Positions 36,001 to 48,481 of a stretch of DNA of 64,000 bases are shown piece by piece. The notes below the pieces were generated by a model. It saw only the letters and a list, made by a program, of their open reading frames with translations. It searched no databases and had not been told where the DNA came from. The stretch is taken from contig QLIY01000691.1 in assembly GCA_003260075.1 (NCBI GenBank), positions 1 to 64,000 on the forward strand. The letters are read 5' to 3'. Position numbers and translations under genes: made by a program. The DNA is from Phallusia mammillata (Eukaryota > Chordata > Ascidiacea > Phlebobranchia > Ascidiidae). Positions within the stretch are counted from its first letter, which is position 1, and every line of letters starts with the position of its first letter.

Positions 36001-39000
36001 TATTATGCCTGACAGCAATGGCTTAAATATTGTGCAACCTACGTTCGCATGTGGGCTCCACATCGGACCACGTGCTGTCAGCTTGACATGTAATAGACTC
36101 AACTCCGTTTCTGATGTAACCTTCATCGCAGGAGAAAATAACCACAGAGTTGAATGGGAATTCGGGAAGTGGGTTTTCGATGTTGCCGTTCTCGGGTGTG
36201 ATTGGTTCGTCACACAGAATCCCTGCGAGGTAATATCAGTATTAATACAAGTCGAAAATTGCACATTTGTATTGTGTTTGAAGCAGCAGTGGATAACCAG
36301 GGCTCCCTTAAAGAGAAACGTACGCCACACAGAGAAAGTTCTATTTGAATAAGAAACTGAAAATGCCAGTTAAACGAATTGTTATATATTGTAAATTCAT
36401 GGACTGAATCTGTTACTTGGAAAGTATTTTCCATTCCCAGTTATTTATTCTCATAAACAGTGATCGTTAATGACCATGCTGTCTGTTGGAGGGTCTGATA
36501 TTGTTAAGTATATTCATTCTCACACAGAGAAAGGAATTTTCAAGGAGGCGTCGAGGTCTTGCTTAACACGTAGGATTCTTTAATATTAAGCTCCTTTAAA
36601 GCTTTTTATAAATAATACGAATAAGAGCGTGGGCAATTAGGATTTTTTAGGTGATTAGATGCAGCAGAGGCAAAAACGTTGAAAGCAAGGAACAATCTGA
36701 TTACACTAAATCTTACTTTCGCAAGTTGGTTCGATGTCGCTCCATTCTCCAGTCAACAAACAAACGATGGAAGTTGCTCCAACAAGTCTGTAGCCTTCGT
36801 TACATGAGAAGAAAACCTCATCATCGCGATTGTAGAAATCTTGCACAGGTTGGGGTTCGATTTCGCCATTCTCGGGAACGAAAGGTGCAAAGCATTGAAT
36901 TGCTGGAAACAAAAATCCGAGTTCAAAGATTGGCACAAACCGTGCGTACATGATCGAAACGGAACAAGTCTTCAGAAACAAAGCTCGGAAATCTTATTAT
37001 ATTGAAATACGATGTCTTTACAATCCCGGTTGTCGATATCGGTACAGAATGTTCTAAAAGTTCCGCGTACATCAAAGTCAACCTTGCCACAAAAACCGAA
37101 AGGGTTCTATTTTTTTACTTTTTAATAATATTTCGATGATACTAAATGAAAAAGTCCCCCCTTTAAGCTGATGGAGTTATATAGTCGAGAAGGTCTGATG
37201 ATTTAACGCAAACTGTTGTTTGACTGACAAATATTTTAGTGGGAAACCCAACATACATCAGTAATTCAACCAATATCGTGGTTGATGTAGTGAAGCCCCG
37301 ACCCTCACCTTCACAAGTCGGTTCAACATCTGACCAAGTTCCGTCATCTCCGCATGTAACTACCTCACTTCCGGCCAAAATATAACCGTCATCACAAGTG
37401 AATGTGATTTCGGAAGTGACGGTGTAGACGGGCAGTGCTGGGTTCAGCTCGCCGTTCAACGGAGCTTGTAGGGCCTCACAAGTAACCTCTGCAAAATGGT
37501 AGTCAATCCTGGTAAATTGAATAGAACTATTCCTTTTTTTAATTTGAATCCATTTCATTGCTCTGTATAGACACTGAAGATGCTTTTTAGCGAAATTAGT
37601 TTGTTTTTATAACACTGTCAGCTGATTTGAACCTGGAAATAAACATTTCCCAACTCTGCAAAATGGAACATAAAATATCATACAACCGGCGCTTGGATAA
37701 GATTCAAGCGCGTAATTTGTCTGCATTACCCTAATTATGTTACATTTTGCATAATATACATTAGGGGGGGGGGGAGCGAAATTAGTTTGTTTTTATAAGA
37801 CTGTACATAAAATATCATACAACCGGCGCTTGGATAAGATTCAAGCGCGTAAGTTGTCTGCATTACCCTAATTATGTTACATTTTGCATAATATACATTA
37901 GATCTATTGTAAAATGAGTGGGTAGGTTGAAAAAGTTAAAAGGTATTTTAAGTTGGGCCAACAGTTTGATCAAATTAAAAGAGATAAAACTTATATACGA
38001 CAAACGGGCATTACGACGCAACATTTCATCACGTGAAACATGGGGAATACCCACCAATGCATACGGGAGTAGGTTCGGTCCAAGTTGCGTCACTCTGGCA
38101 TACTGACGTCACTGACCCGTCCAACAGGTAACCGGCGTTGCACGAAAAGGTGATGACGTCATCCACACCGTAACCAGTGGGCTGGAACGGAACTGCGTCA
38201 CCGTTGTTAGGTGGGAGGAGTGGGTCGCACATAACGGCTGGAAGGAAACGGTTTAAGTTTATTACCGGGCAGATTAGATTATATACATGAGCTGTTTACT
38301 ACTCGCTTTGTAATAACTACCCACAAACAATTGAAAACATGAACTTTAAGTTAAACAAACATACAAAAAAACTTTATATCACCAAAAGTCAGACCTTTTT
38401 TCAAGTTTAATACTGGCAGAAGTTTATTACGGGGGGGGGGTGGCAGATTAGATTATATACATGAGCTGTTTACTACTCGCTTTATAATAACTACCCACAA
38501 ACAATTGAAAACATGAACTTTAAGTTGAACAAACATACAAAAAAAACTTTATACCACAAAAGTCAGACCTTTTTTCAAGTTTAATACTGGCAGAAGTTTA
38601 TTACAGGCATATTAAAGCAAAATGTAGACAGTTTACTACACGCTTTTTATATATTTGACCATAAACAGCTGCAAACATGAGCTTTAAGCCAAACATACAT
38701 AGCTTTGTATAACCAAAAGCAAGAAGTTATTGTTTTACAAATAAAAACTATGAAAATGAAACCTTACCAACACAAGTGGGTTCATCATTTGACCATTTTC
38801 CACTTGATTGACAGGTGGTGGACTGTGAACCGGTCAGTGTGTAACCTTCATCACATGTGAAAGTGACCTCATCACCAACATCATAGAAAACCTTCACCAC
38901 ATCCATCTCACCATTGTCGGGAGTTTCAAGCTCGCTACACTGGAGGGCTGAAAAAAAATCAAGGTCATTATTAGGGATGAACCGAGCCGAGCCAGTACCC

Positions 39001-42000
39001 GAGTACTCGGTACCGAGCATCGCTGTTTTTAATGCTCGGTGCTCGGCCGAGCAGTTGCACAAACTGACCCGAGCGTTAAATTTGCATATTCATGCCCTGC
39101 TAACATACGTAACTAGTGTTCTAAAGCAGTGCTCTTCAATCGGTGTGCACGGTGCACCCTAGGGTGCACCAAAATATGCACGGGGTGCACTAGTACGAAG
39201 GGGTATACAAGAGTGCATCACAAACTTTTAATGAGCCATTAATATTTGACTGTTAGGATATTAGAAAAAAGATGTAGGTTTCAAATGATGTGAGCCAAGG
39301 TAAACTTTTTTAAAACTTTAAAACGCGCACTTTATGGGCATGTACAGCTTAATAAAACACCACCGGTGACGTAAGAGACCTTGTAGAGCTAAAACGTAGA
39401 AAGGGGATTTTTCGTGACGTCATAATGCACCGAGCGTGCTCGGCCGAGCACCGAGCATTAAAGTGAGATGCTCGGTGCTCGACCAAACAGAACATTTGCA
39501 GTTTTGGCACATCCCTAGTCATTATGATTTGTGTTGTTGCTACCAAATAGTCATTTGTAAAAACATAATGAAAATCTGTTGGATACATTCAGCATCTTTG
39601 ATGTAATATTTATTCAAGTTATTTTATGCTGTCTGGCTGGATTATTTTAGCTTGTGCCTTGTCATATGGTAAATGCTTGGTGACCGGTTTGATTCGGTAT
39701 GACACTTCCAATAGGCCTGGCATACTATGATTTCTATATGAATGTGCCACGAGGGGGGGGGGTTATGATTTGTGTTGTTGCTACCAAATAGTCATTTGTA
39801 AAAACATAATGAAAATCTGTTGGATACATTCAGCATCTTTTATGTAATATTTATTCAAGTTATTTTATGCTGTCTGGCTGGATTATTCTAGCTTGTGCAT
39901 TGTCATATGGTAAATGCTTGGTGACCGCCTTGATTCGGTATGACGCTTCCAATAGGCCTGGCATACTATGATTTCTATATGAATGTGCCACGATTGCAGG
40001 TTTGCACCGATGTTTAGGGGCTGATCCCAGTTATGGATTTATATCTTATTGTTATGCCACTGATTAGCTTGATGTTTTTGATAAATTGTTACATCAATAT
40101 ATTTTTTTTCACAAAACATGAATGTTCAGCTTACGAATGCAAATAGGTTCGAAGTCGGACCAGGTGCCATCAGCTTGACATCTCACATCAATGCTTCCGA
40201 TCAATTCAAATCCTTCATCACATGTAAAGGTGACGACATCATCAACTGCGTAATCATTTTGTGGCAGATTGAGACTGCCATCGACAGGTGCCGTCAGTCC
40301 GGGACAGGTGACAGCTTCAAATACGAATTTAAAAATTAGCAACAAAATGGAAATAAGGCACCAAAAAATAGTTAAGGCTTTTTATTTGCACACCTGGGCA
40401 TCTGGTTAAAAAATATAAGAAAGCTGTTGTTGCAAAGTTTATGAGGGATAGTTGGATTGATTTGAATATTAGTTAGTAATATGCAATAAGAAGAAATGTT
40501 AGTAATAAATACTAGCTTCACTTATGAGACCTTATAGATCAAAACAGTGTGGACTGTCTGCAGCTTATCATGTAGAAGTGTTTAAAAAAGACACAACTAC
40601 CAATAAAACTGTGCGTACAGAAATCACTCTGAACCAATGCGTGCTCAATACAGATGATTCAAGTTACAGATAATCATAATGTAGTATAACCAGTGGTGGG
40701 ATTTATATTTTTAAGCCGGTTCGGTTACAAAAAGTCCATTGACAGTAACCAGTAATGCTAACCGGTTTGCTGATCTCATAAAGTCAATTGACAGTAACCA
40801 GTAATGCTAACTGGTTCGCTGATCTCATAAAATTCCGTGAGATGGTTCTAAAGGACCGGTGTGAACCGGCTGAATCCCACCACTGACTATAACTACCAAT
40901 AAGATTTGTATATTTATTTCCACAACTGTAGTAGAAGGGGGGGGGGAGCTGAATCCCACCACTGACAATAACTACCAATAAGATTTGTATATTTATTTCC
41001 ACAACTGTAGTAGAAAGCAAAAAAATATTCCTAACATCACATTTCACTAATAGATGCAACTTTGCCCACCTTCGCAAACTGGTACTTCATCAGACCATAA
41101 TCCATCGATTCCACAAGTGAGTTGTTCAGCACCAACAAGATTATATCCACGATTGCAAGTTACATCAATCGAGTCACCAACAGGGTAGAAATCCAAATTG
41201 TTGGAGAATTCACCGTTTTCGGGTTCAACAAGTGCATCGCAAACAATTGCTGCAAACCATGTGAAAACAACTTCACAAACTGACAACATTACAGTGTTTA
41301 CTTGATTATAAACCCTATCTCGATTGTAAGCCACATACTGTGGTGCTGGGTGCTATAGTTTCATATTACCTATTTTAGTTGTCACTTAGTAAAACTTTTT
41401 CCAAAAAGCTGTTAATCACGTAAATAACAGTGCCCAGCAGTACGTAGTTGATGTATAAACTATAAAGTGTCAATGCAAAGAGTTTTGAACACAAAGTAAA
41501 TGAAATGCAGGGGGGGGGATAATATCAGCATAACATAAAAAACTTAATATCTTAGAAAACTTAATAAGATGTGACTTTGTAAGATGTCAAATAAATATGC
41601 TACTTCCAGTTTTGCTAGCATCGTTAAGTAAATATAATGTTGGTGGTAACATAAGTAAAGGAGGGCTATGTCATCCTTAGCATGTGCAGAGGTGATACAA
41701 AAAAACACTTTGGAAACAACAGTTACCCTGTCAGGCTGTAAATATTGACCAACACACAACAGGGAAAATAACTCACGTTCACAGAAAGGTTCAGGTTCAC
41801 TCCAGAGTGAAGTATCTTCGCAAACTGATGAAGTTGCTCCAATTAATCTGAATCCCTCGTCACAAGTAAACTCAACACTGTCACCAACATTAAACTGAAC
41901 ATCATCAGATGAAATAGCTCCATTGAGTGGCGCCAACAATGCATCACATGTGATTTCTATGAAGAAAACAGTTTTTTTTTTTAATAATCTTGTAGAATGT

Positions 42001-45000
42001 TACATAAAATCCCTGAACCAATAAACAAAACAAAATGCAGCAAAATTGACACAGAAGGCAAACTAGCAAGTTTTCCAAAAGAAATCAAAAGTACACTTGC
42101 CACATTTTGTGATTATACGGGCAAGTTTATTAAGTAAAAAATTAAATTGTAATATTGACAAATTTTCATATTTACCTTCACACACAGGTTCCACATCATC
42201 CCATTCCCCAGATATTTGACAGTTCAGCTCGTTTGCACCAACCAGTGTGAAAGTAGGAAAGCATGTAAATACCACAGTTTGTCCGACGCTGTATTGGGTT
42301 TGCACTATGTCCATTTCCCCGTTGTCAGGGGCAACCAATTCTCCACAGGTAATAGCTGCAAAAAATAAACAAATAAATCAAAGCTCGAATCAATTGACCA
42401 AAACAATAACAGAATATGCAAAAAAAAATGAATTTATTTTCTTGGCAATAAACAGCAATATTATATTTTTGTATGTGTTAGTACCAAAAGTGATTGTTAA
42501 CAAAATAACAATATAATATGCAAAACTTCTTCTAATGTGTTATCCCAAAGCAATGTGCAAATACATTAAAATCTTTCATACAATTGGCAATAAAAGTGGC
42601 ATTATATTTTTGTAAGTGTTGGCAGTGTTTTTTTAAAGGTGTTTTAAAAAACAGTCCCCCAAATTTCTCCAGCGGTTTCCCAAAATTTGCCAAAAACTAT
42701 TTTTTGGTATTTAAATGAAACACTTGCGGTCTCTTAAAACTACTTAAAATGACCCAAACTAAACCTTAAAAAAACTGGGTATAACGCCTTTAATAGGCTG
42801 GGCGCATTATGATTGCAGCAGCATTTTGCAGGTACTGCTAATTTCTCTGTGATAGCGCTACTGTCCGTTGACAAGTGTTGGTACCAAAACTATTGTTAGC
42901 AATATAATATGCACAATTTCTACTGATGTGTTATTCCCAAGCAATGTGCAAATACATTAAAATTTACGTCAAAATTTGAGGTAACAAATACTTACGTTGG
43001 CAAGTTGGCTCCACATCAGACCAAACTCCTTCAGCGAGACATTCAAGCTGCTCAGATCCGTCCAAGAAAAATCCATCGTCACATGAAAAGTCAACCTGTT
43101 CCCCAATCCTGTACTTTTGGTTGTTTGTTGATTGTTGACCATTGTCAGGAGCAGTGAGCCCATCGCAAGTAACGGCTGCAACAAAAGTTAGATTTGGATC
43201 ACAATGATTTATTCATCATAGATTTGCTGGTAAAACCTTTCATGCACAAATAAAGAACTTTATGGGGGTTTTTTTATTTTGTTTTCGGACACTGATGATG
43301 GAAAAGCAAAATGCACTCTTTTTCGTGAAACAAATAAAACACAGCGACAGATTTAGTGGTTCTTTACACTGAATTTTCATGATCTGATTTTAATGACCTG
43401 AATCATCGCAGTTGCTTTACTTGAAAGGAGGTTTCATTATTAAGAAAAGATTTACTACGTTTATGGTTTCTATTGTAAAAACACTGAGTATAAAATGTAT
43501 AAAGCATATGACTAAACAATTGCAAAACATTGGTTACCTTCGCATGTTGGTTCAACATCAGACCAATCTCCGTTATCCTGGCACACGACCTCCTCTGCCC
43601 CCATAAGTTCATAACCTTCATCGCAGGTGAAAACAATCGTCTCTTCAACCTGGTATTCGTCTTGATCGGGTGAAAGTTCACCATTAATTGGAGCAGTCAG
43701 TGGATTGCAAGTATTGGCTGAAAATAAACACAAATATGTAAAAAGCTGAAAATATGGTAAACCTGTTTTAAACATGTTGTGTGAATTCCTTACATTGGCA
43801 AGTAGGAACCTTATTTGACCACTTGGTGTTTTCGCGGCAAGTACTCGTTGATGAACCAACAAGCACGAATCCGTCGTCACAAGAAAATGTGATCACATCA
43901 TGGACATCATAAGCATCTTGTTCCAGATCAATGCTTCCATTTTCAGGTGCTTCCAGCGCGTCACACTGAATAGCTAAAAATACTTTGTGTAGTTTTCAGT
44001 TTTTCTAATAAATTAAATTTGTTTGCTCTTAGTAATGTAAGTTAAATACACTAAAAGTCTAATACTGTTCGTGAATTCTTCAACAATTCCAAACAATGAA
44101 CAGTTTGCACATTTGAATCGGGTTGAACATGCCCCATGGGTGTTTGAAGAATCAATGGGTTAAGGTTAAGGGCAAGATACATTTCAATAATTACTACTTG
44201 GGAGCTTGGCTAGCACACTTTATTACATAATCCATATCATACCGGTGCAGGATGCTGTAGCGCTCCACTTTCCGAGCAGACATCTTGCATAAGATGCACC
44301 GGTCCGTGTGTATCCTTTGTTACATCGGAAATAAACACGTTCATTTCTTCGGTATGTCTCCTTGTTGGGGCGAATATCACCTCCCTCAGGGATGTCAGGT
44401 TTTGAGCAAGTAATAACTGAAAATATATAAAGTAATATATAAAAACATAAATGCTAGAGAACTTGCGTATAAAGAATACCTTATGTAGACATCATCTATC
44501 GTAGTTATGCTTTTGATGAAATTACTCTTTAAATCAGTGTAAGGTGTTCATTAGTAAATTATTATTATATTCAGCAGAAAATCTGGTTACCAATATTTCC
44601 ATAAAAAAACTACTAGAAAAATTATGAATAAAAACTACATACTAGAACAGCTTGGTGCTGGAGTCCAGCTCCCATCGTCCTGACAAGTTGATTCGGCACT
44701 TCCTACTAAGTTGTAACCATATCTACATTTGTAGGTGACAGTTGAACTTGGCTTGTAGGATGATGCGTATGGTTTGTAAGAAGCATAACTAACACGGGCA
44801 GGTCTTCCACAAGAAACCTCATCGGCTAAAAACAACAACATTTTAAGTCAACAAAACATGCAAATCTTAGTTATCCGCATGTTTGTTGTGTGTTTGTGCC
44901 AAATTTGTCGTCAACATTCTAATTAAACAGTCTGCAACTCCCAACATTCTAATTAAACAGTCTGGCAGCTCCCAACAATATTTTAGCTAGGCATGCAAGA

Positions 45001-45750
45001 CCAATTATACGGGGGGGGGGTATGTGGCAGCTCCCAACAATATTTTAGCTAGGCATGCAAGACCAATTATACCGGGCCCGGGTGCAACGCAAGTGGTAAA
45101 TAGGGGCAGACAAGCCAGGCAGTATACTAGCATTATAGGTATACTTAAACTTAATGCTAAATTTCTTCATAAAATATATTTCTCTACTTTATGCTACATT
45201 TTCATGTGCAATAAAAAAAAATTGGAGTGATAATCACATACAGCTGCCATACTCTGCAGAATGTTTATAAACAGCTATAGCTGCAAAGTATTTTTGTTAA
45301 TAACACAACATATTTGCATCAGAATTTAGAACCAACCTTCGCATCTCGGAGGTCCGTGCGACCACTGGCCGTTTGATTTACAAACAATATCTTTTTTATC
45401 ATTCTTGTTTAGTGTGTAACCAGCGTCACAAAAGTACCAGACTTTATCATCGACGTCGTAAGATGTTTTATCTGGCTTGAGTCCACCATTTTCAGGTTCT
45501 GCTGGTTTACCACAACCAGTTGGCACTTCTAAAAACAAAACAAAATATATTGACAAGCGAGTACAATAAAAACAAACAAAAAGCAACAGATTGAGGCAAA
45601 TTGCAAAACAATATGTTTAACTTTTTTGTTTTTACCGCAAAATTTTCTCAAAAGGTTGGTTATGCTTGAAAGCACATTGGTCATGCACCACTAAACATGT
45701 ATACGCATGAACAAAAACAGAAACTATTAAAAAATGGCCCCCAAAAAACT

Positions 45751-45842
<92 letters not shown>

Positions 45843-46724
45843 GACATCTTTTTTCTCGCCATCAGGAATTTCGTAGCCGGCGTCGCAAGTGAACCAAATT
45901 TTGTCACCCTCATAGAAATGCTGTTGGTTGTAAGGTTTGATGTTTCCATTTGCGGGGGCTTCCGGTCTATCACATCCGGCCGGAGAGGCTGGGTAATAAA
46001 AAAAGTTTTCAAGAAAGTCATTGTTTTTACGAACACTATACACGGACTTGAAAAGTAATTTAATCATAAACATAACTGCCAAGGAACTGTTGTATATGAC
46101 AACAGAGATTGTTGAAACTCCTGCGCGATGTATTCTATATACACCAGTTCCTTGGCAGTTATGTTTATAATTGAATCACTTATTTTTGCAGTCCAATATT
46201 TTTTAGCAGGCCTGTTACGTTGTACTTACAGGATGGGAGAACGCAAGTTGGCGCTGCTGCATCCCAACCGATTCCTTGCAAACACGTGAGTTTTGCCTTT
46301 CCTTGCATCTGATAACCGTTGTTGCATGTGTAAGTCACAGAATAGCCCTTCCAAAAATATCGACGTCTTGGCGAGTACGTTGCTTTATCAACGCTGATCG
46401 TCCTGCACCAAGCTGAAATCAGACGCAACAATTATCGACATGTCCAAATTACAGGCGGTTTGAACACCCTTCCGTTTTTTACAGAAATGAGCAAAAAAGT
46501 TATTTCAATTCTTTACATACATTGAAAATTTTCGTTGTTTTTGCAAGAAAATGGAGCGTTATAGTCATAGTTAAAACAGGTTACTGCAAAACCGAAAGCT
46601 AAAACTACTTTAACACACAGCGAAATATTGTTTTAACTTTGCCAAACCAACACTTACTTCTTTGGTAGGAGGACGAAACTGTGCTTGCCCAACATAAAAC
46701 TGCCAGGAGGATCAATGACTTCAT
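30065..46724 (-). CDS. Secreted protein with 27 CCP/sushi domains and a C-terminal somatomedin-B domain
   Basis: 29 exons, about 1,690 residues. Exon 1 (46658-46724) encodes a signal peptide beginning [11 protein letters not shown]. Exons 2-27 each carry one CCP module: 46230-46412, 45842-45988 (cut by a gap), 45337-45528, 44643-44825, 44243-44416, 43794-43973, 43538-43717, 42996-43175, 42176-42355, 41777-41956, 41070-41249, 40135-40314, 38768-38947, 38055-38237, 37309-37488, 36717-36902, 36043-36222, 35551-35730, 34686-34865, 34272-34451, 33657-33836, 33213-33392, 32607-32786, 32008-32187, 31296-31475, 30725-30907. Exon 28 (30147-30437) has CCP 27 plus somatomedin B; exon 29 (30065-30075) ends the frame. 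Modules show four Cys, NG after the first Pro-rich turn, and W before the last Cys. CCPs mediate protein binding in complement, adhesion and matrix proteins. No transmembrane or GPI signal is seen. Confidence 0.92.
30147..30437 (-). CDS. Exon 28 of the large CCP gene: CCP 27 plus somatomedin B
   Basis: The first part is a CCP ([12 protein letters not shown] to WSAGVPTC). It runs directly into a cystine-knot segment beginning [11 protein letters not shown], with eight cysteines spaced as C-3-C-n-C-1-C-3-C-5-CC-1-DY-4-C, the somatomedin-B pattern. A donor (GTAAGT) after DQC joins an 11-nt last exon giving Pro-Gln-stop; reading through would instead give Lys-Trp-stop. Both leave the somatomedin-B domain at the extreme C terminus. 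In vitronectin this domain binds PAI-1 and uPAR; no such role is claimed here. Confidence 0.9.
31605..31916 (-). mobile_element. hAT-type element with perfect 8-bp duplication
   Basis: The ends cagggtccacaacc and cggttgccgaccactg are imperfect inverted repeats. Flanking octamers ttctaaag (31597-31604 and 31917-31924) are identical. GC-rich internal words such as gggccgcggcccgg are typical of this kind of element. A 10-G gap at 31642-31651 separates two copies of the left end. It lies in a CCP-gene intron. Confidence 0.8.
32303..32570. mobile_element. hAT-type MITE in a CCP-gene intron
   Basis: cagtggttctcaact at the left pairs with agttgagaaccagtg at the right (14 of 15 positions). Flanking octamers ttctacat and gtttacat match at 6 of 8 positions. 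There is no coding capacity. Confidence 0.7.
32885..33205. mobile_element. Older copy of the tagggatg-type hAT element
   Basis: Shares ccgagccgagccag, actcggtaccgagcac and atgctcggtgctcg with the element at 38972-39517, but lacks the nested insertion found there. Terminal sequences are diverged; flanks ctagaact and ctagaaac may be the remains of an 8-bp duplication. Confidence 0.55.
33938..34115. repeat. Minisatellite of about 29-bp units
   Basis: About six imperfect copies of a unit containing ttctctttgacccacagtaacccc. They lie in the intron between exons 21 and 22 of the CCP gene and generate repetitive Ser/Asn/Pro frames that are not genes. Related units recur after the G-run at 34191-34201. 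Confidence 0.75.
35790..36000. mobile_element. Foldback (long inverted repeat) MITE
   Basis: Two arms of about 82 bp (35790-35873 and 35919-36000) are near-perfect reverse complements, starting caagtttatagagctctt and ending agagttctataaacttg, around a unique centre of about 45 bp. Each arm contains ccctgatgaaggcgacctg and cgaaacgtcgg. It ends about 40 bp from CCP exon 18. Shorter relatives are at 54386-54523 and 55209-55330, with an arm fragment near 35100. Confidence 0.8.
38972..39517. mobile_element. hAT-type element with perfect 8-bp duplication and nested insertion
   Basis: Starts tagggatgaaccgagcc and ends gcacatcccta, with inverted termini tagggatg/catcccta. Identical octamers gtcattat flank it (38964-38971 and 39518-39525). 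Compared with the copy at 32885-33205, bases about 39127-39355 are extra. They start cagtgctcttcaatcgg and contain paired ggtgcac words, so a second element has inserted within this one. It lies in a CCP-gene intron. Confidence 0.85.
40691..40885. mobile_element. hAT-type MITE (cagtggtggg family)
   Basis: The ends cagtggtggg and tcccaccactg are perfect inverted repeats over 10-11 bp. Flanking octamers agtataac and actataac match at 7 of 8. It lies in the intron between CCP exons 12 and 13. A second copy of the right end follows the 10-G gap at 40937-40946. Confidence 0.8.
45751..45841. other. 91-G run: assembly gap inside CCP exon 3
   Basis: A pure G run follows the exon 3 segment reading [14 protein letters not shown] to KKDV and replaces the second half of that CCP, with its Cys-Trp-Cys end and splice donor. 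The neighbouring CCP in exon 4 (45337-45528) shows what a complete module of this type looks like. On the minus strand the run gives an artificial poly-Pro stretch. Confidence 0.85.
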
Positions 46725-46782
46725 TTTGTATTTTCTTTGCCGTCTGGATTCGGCCAAGTGCCGTTTGCCACATTTCCAATCC

Positions 46783-46790
46783 CTTATATA
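46783..46790 (-). promoter_or_regulatory. TATA box of the large CCP gene
   Basis: TATATAAG on the minus strand lies 59 nt before the ATG at 46724. With a usual spacing of about 30 nt to the start site, the 5' UTR would be only about 25-30 nt. Confidence 0.65.
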
Positions 46791-46869
46791 CCCGGTGATG
46801 ACGTTAATACTCGATTTCAGTTTATTTGAAAACCTTTTTTCGCGACGAAAATGATTACACCTACGCACT

Positions 46870-48475
46870 TTGAAGTAAAAGAAATTGAAGATAATAATGC
46901 GTAACTGAAATTATCCGAATTACCTGAACGTGCCCCTCGCAGGCAGACGAACATAAACATCTGTAGCAATTAGTGAACTTACCGGCGTAATTAAGTGTCT
47001 TTGCGGACCAACAGTCGGAGGGTTTGCTTGTAATCAGCCGGACAAAAATTACATCCCACAAATTCGTTGACGATTTAATCGCTCAAGTGGATCACCGCGT
47101 GCGCAAGATAATATCCTATTGTTACGTAATAAGAGCGCTCGCGAGGTTAAAAATAATCAAGAAGTTTTATCAGAAATTGAACTGAGTTCGGTAGGCGGAA
47201 TTTTAAACGTGAAACAGTTTAAATGTCAATACGTTACGGGAACGGAGATAATTTAACGTTTAAACTGAAACACCGCAATCGTTAATTTGGAGGGGGGAGA
47301 ATTAAAACGAATTTTCAAATTCTTTCGGTCACGTCAATTTAAGTATAGGTTCGCAAAAGTGTTTGATGCTAAAAAAATTTCTGCACTAATTCAAACATTT
47401 ACCAGTGGAATTTTACAAAAAATATTTAACACGCAGGATGCTATCAGGTGATTTTCCAAACTTATCCTTTTCACATTAGTAACTGAGTGACCATATATTA
47501 GCGGAGATCGATGAATTGGAAACTAAAGCGGTTTTTGCCTCATTCGGTTAAAGTTAAACATTGTAAGAAAAACAAAAATGATTAGCTGCTGTATCAAAAA
47601 ATTGGAAGTGAAATTCTGCTTGGAAACTTTTGGTTTGTTCTGGACAAACATTCCTTGTTTGAAGTAAATATGATTTAATTGTGTGTTTTTTTCTGTTATT
47701 TACACTTTTCTTGGTTGTGTAACATATTGCGGCGATCGCTTGCTGTTTATTTGGCGAAGTCCAAAGTGGAATGACTAAACACAGAGCGACACACAACAGA
47801 AAAGAAAAAAACGAGAAAAAAGGCAACAATTGACACGCTTTAATAATCCCGCGTCTGTAGAGTCGCTCCTATATCATATAGTTGTGGTAGAATGTATGCC
47901 GCCGAAATAAAGAAACAAATTTTCTCAAATTTTATTTTTTTGCCATAAACAAAAGGGTTCCCAGCATAATGACCATCAATCCAAACATCTGATGAAATTC
48001 AGCATTTAGCCCAAAGCTGAAATTAAGCTACAGTGGTGAATATTTTTTTACAAAATTTGTAAAATATCTTATCAGCTTGTTTCATTTACAACAAACATTG
48101 GAATTAGACAACAAAACAACAAAGCACCGTTACGATCAGTCAACATAAGACTTTTCTTAAAACCGGGAGACATCTTTCACCCTTTGGGGATAATAGGCTG
48201 TACTTGTTTAAATTAAAACATCACTGTTGTTTGTTGATGAAAAAAGTTAATGGTGATCGTCGAAATAGGAGGCTTAGTATTGTTGGGAAAGATTCTTTAA
48301 AATCTTAGAAATTAAATCGTAGCCGCGCAATTGCGCTAAAATATTCACCAGGCCGGAAATAGCTGCGCAACGTTGGGACGTTGTAAAGCGCTAAACAGTG
48401 GAGGGCACAATTGGAGGATTGGTGGTAAACGCGCTGCAGCTACACCGTTACTACAATCAAGTCAAAGTTAAAACT
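46870..48475. other. Region between the two CCP genes
   Basis: It must contain the last exon(s) of the second CCP gene, since exon 12 ends at a good donor (48481-48482). Acceptors near 48440-48450 (-) allow very short terminal exons, for instance one reading Val-Thr-Val-stop, but none is convincing. AATAAA (-) at about 47931-47936 could end the transcript. A frame at 47554-47829 (-) starts with a hydrophobic segment but has no recognisable domain. Confidence 0.4.
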
Positions 48476-48481
48476 TAATAC

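Noticed and set aside
41510-41518. 9-G run
   Set aside because: One base short of the placeholder length and I see no flanking duplication; left undecided.
45632-46082. Two overlapping minus-strand frames with long poly-Pro
   Set aside because: The poly-Pro comes from the 91-G gap run; only the part upstream of it (in minus direction) is a real CCP exon fragment.
47554-47829. Minus-strand frame starting with a hydrophobic segment
   Set aside because: No domain, no matching acceptor phase with the second CCP gene, and composition like surrounding intergenic DNA.
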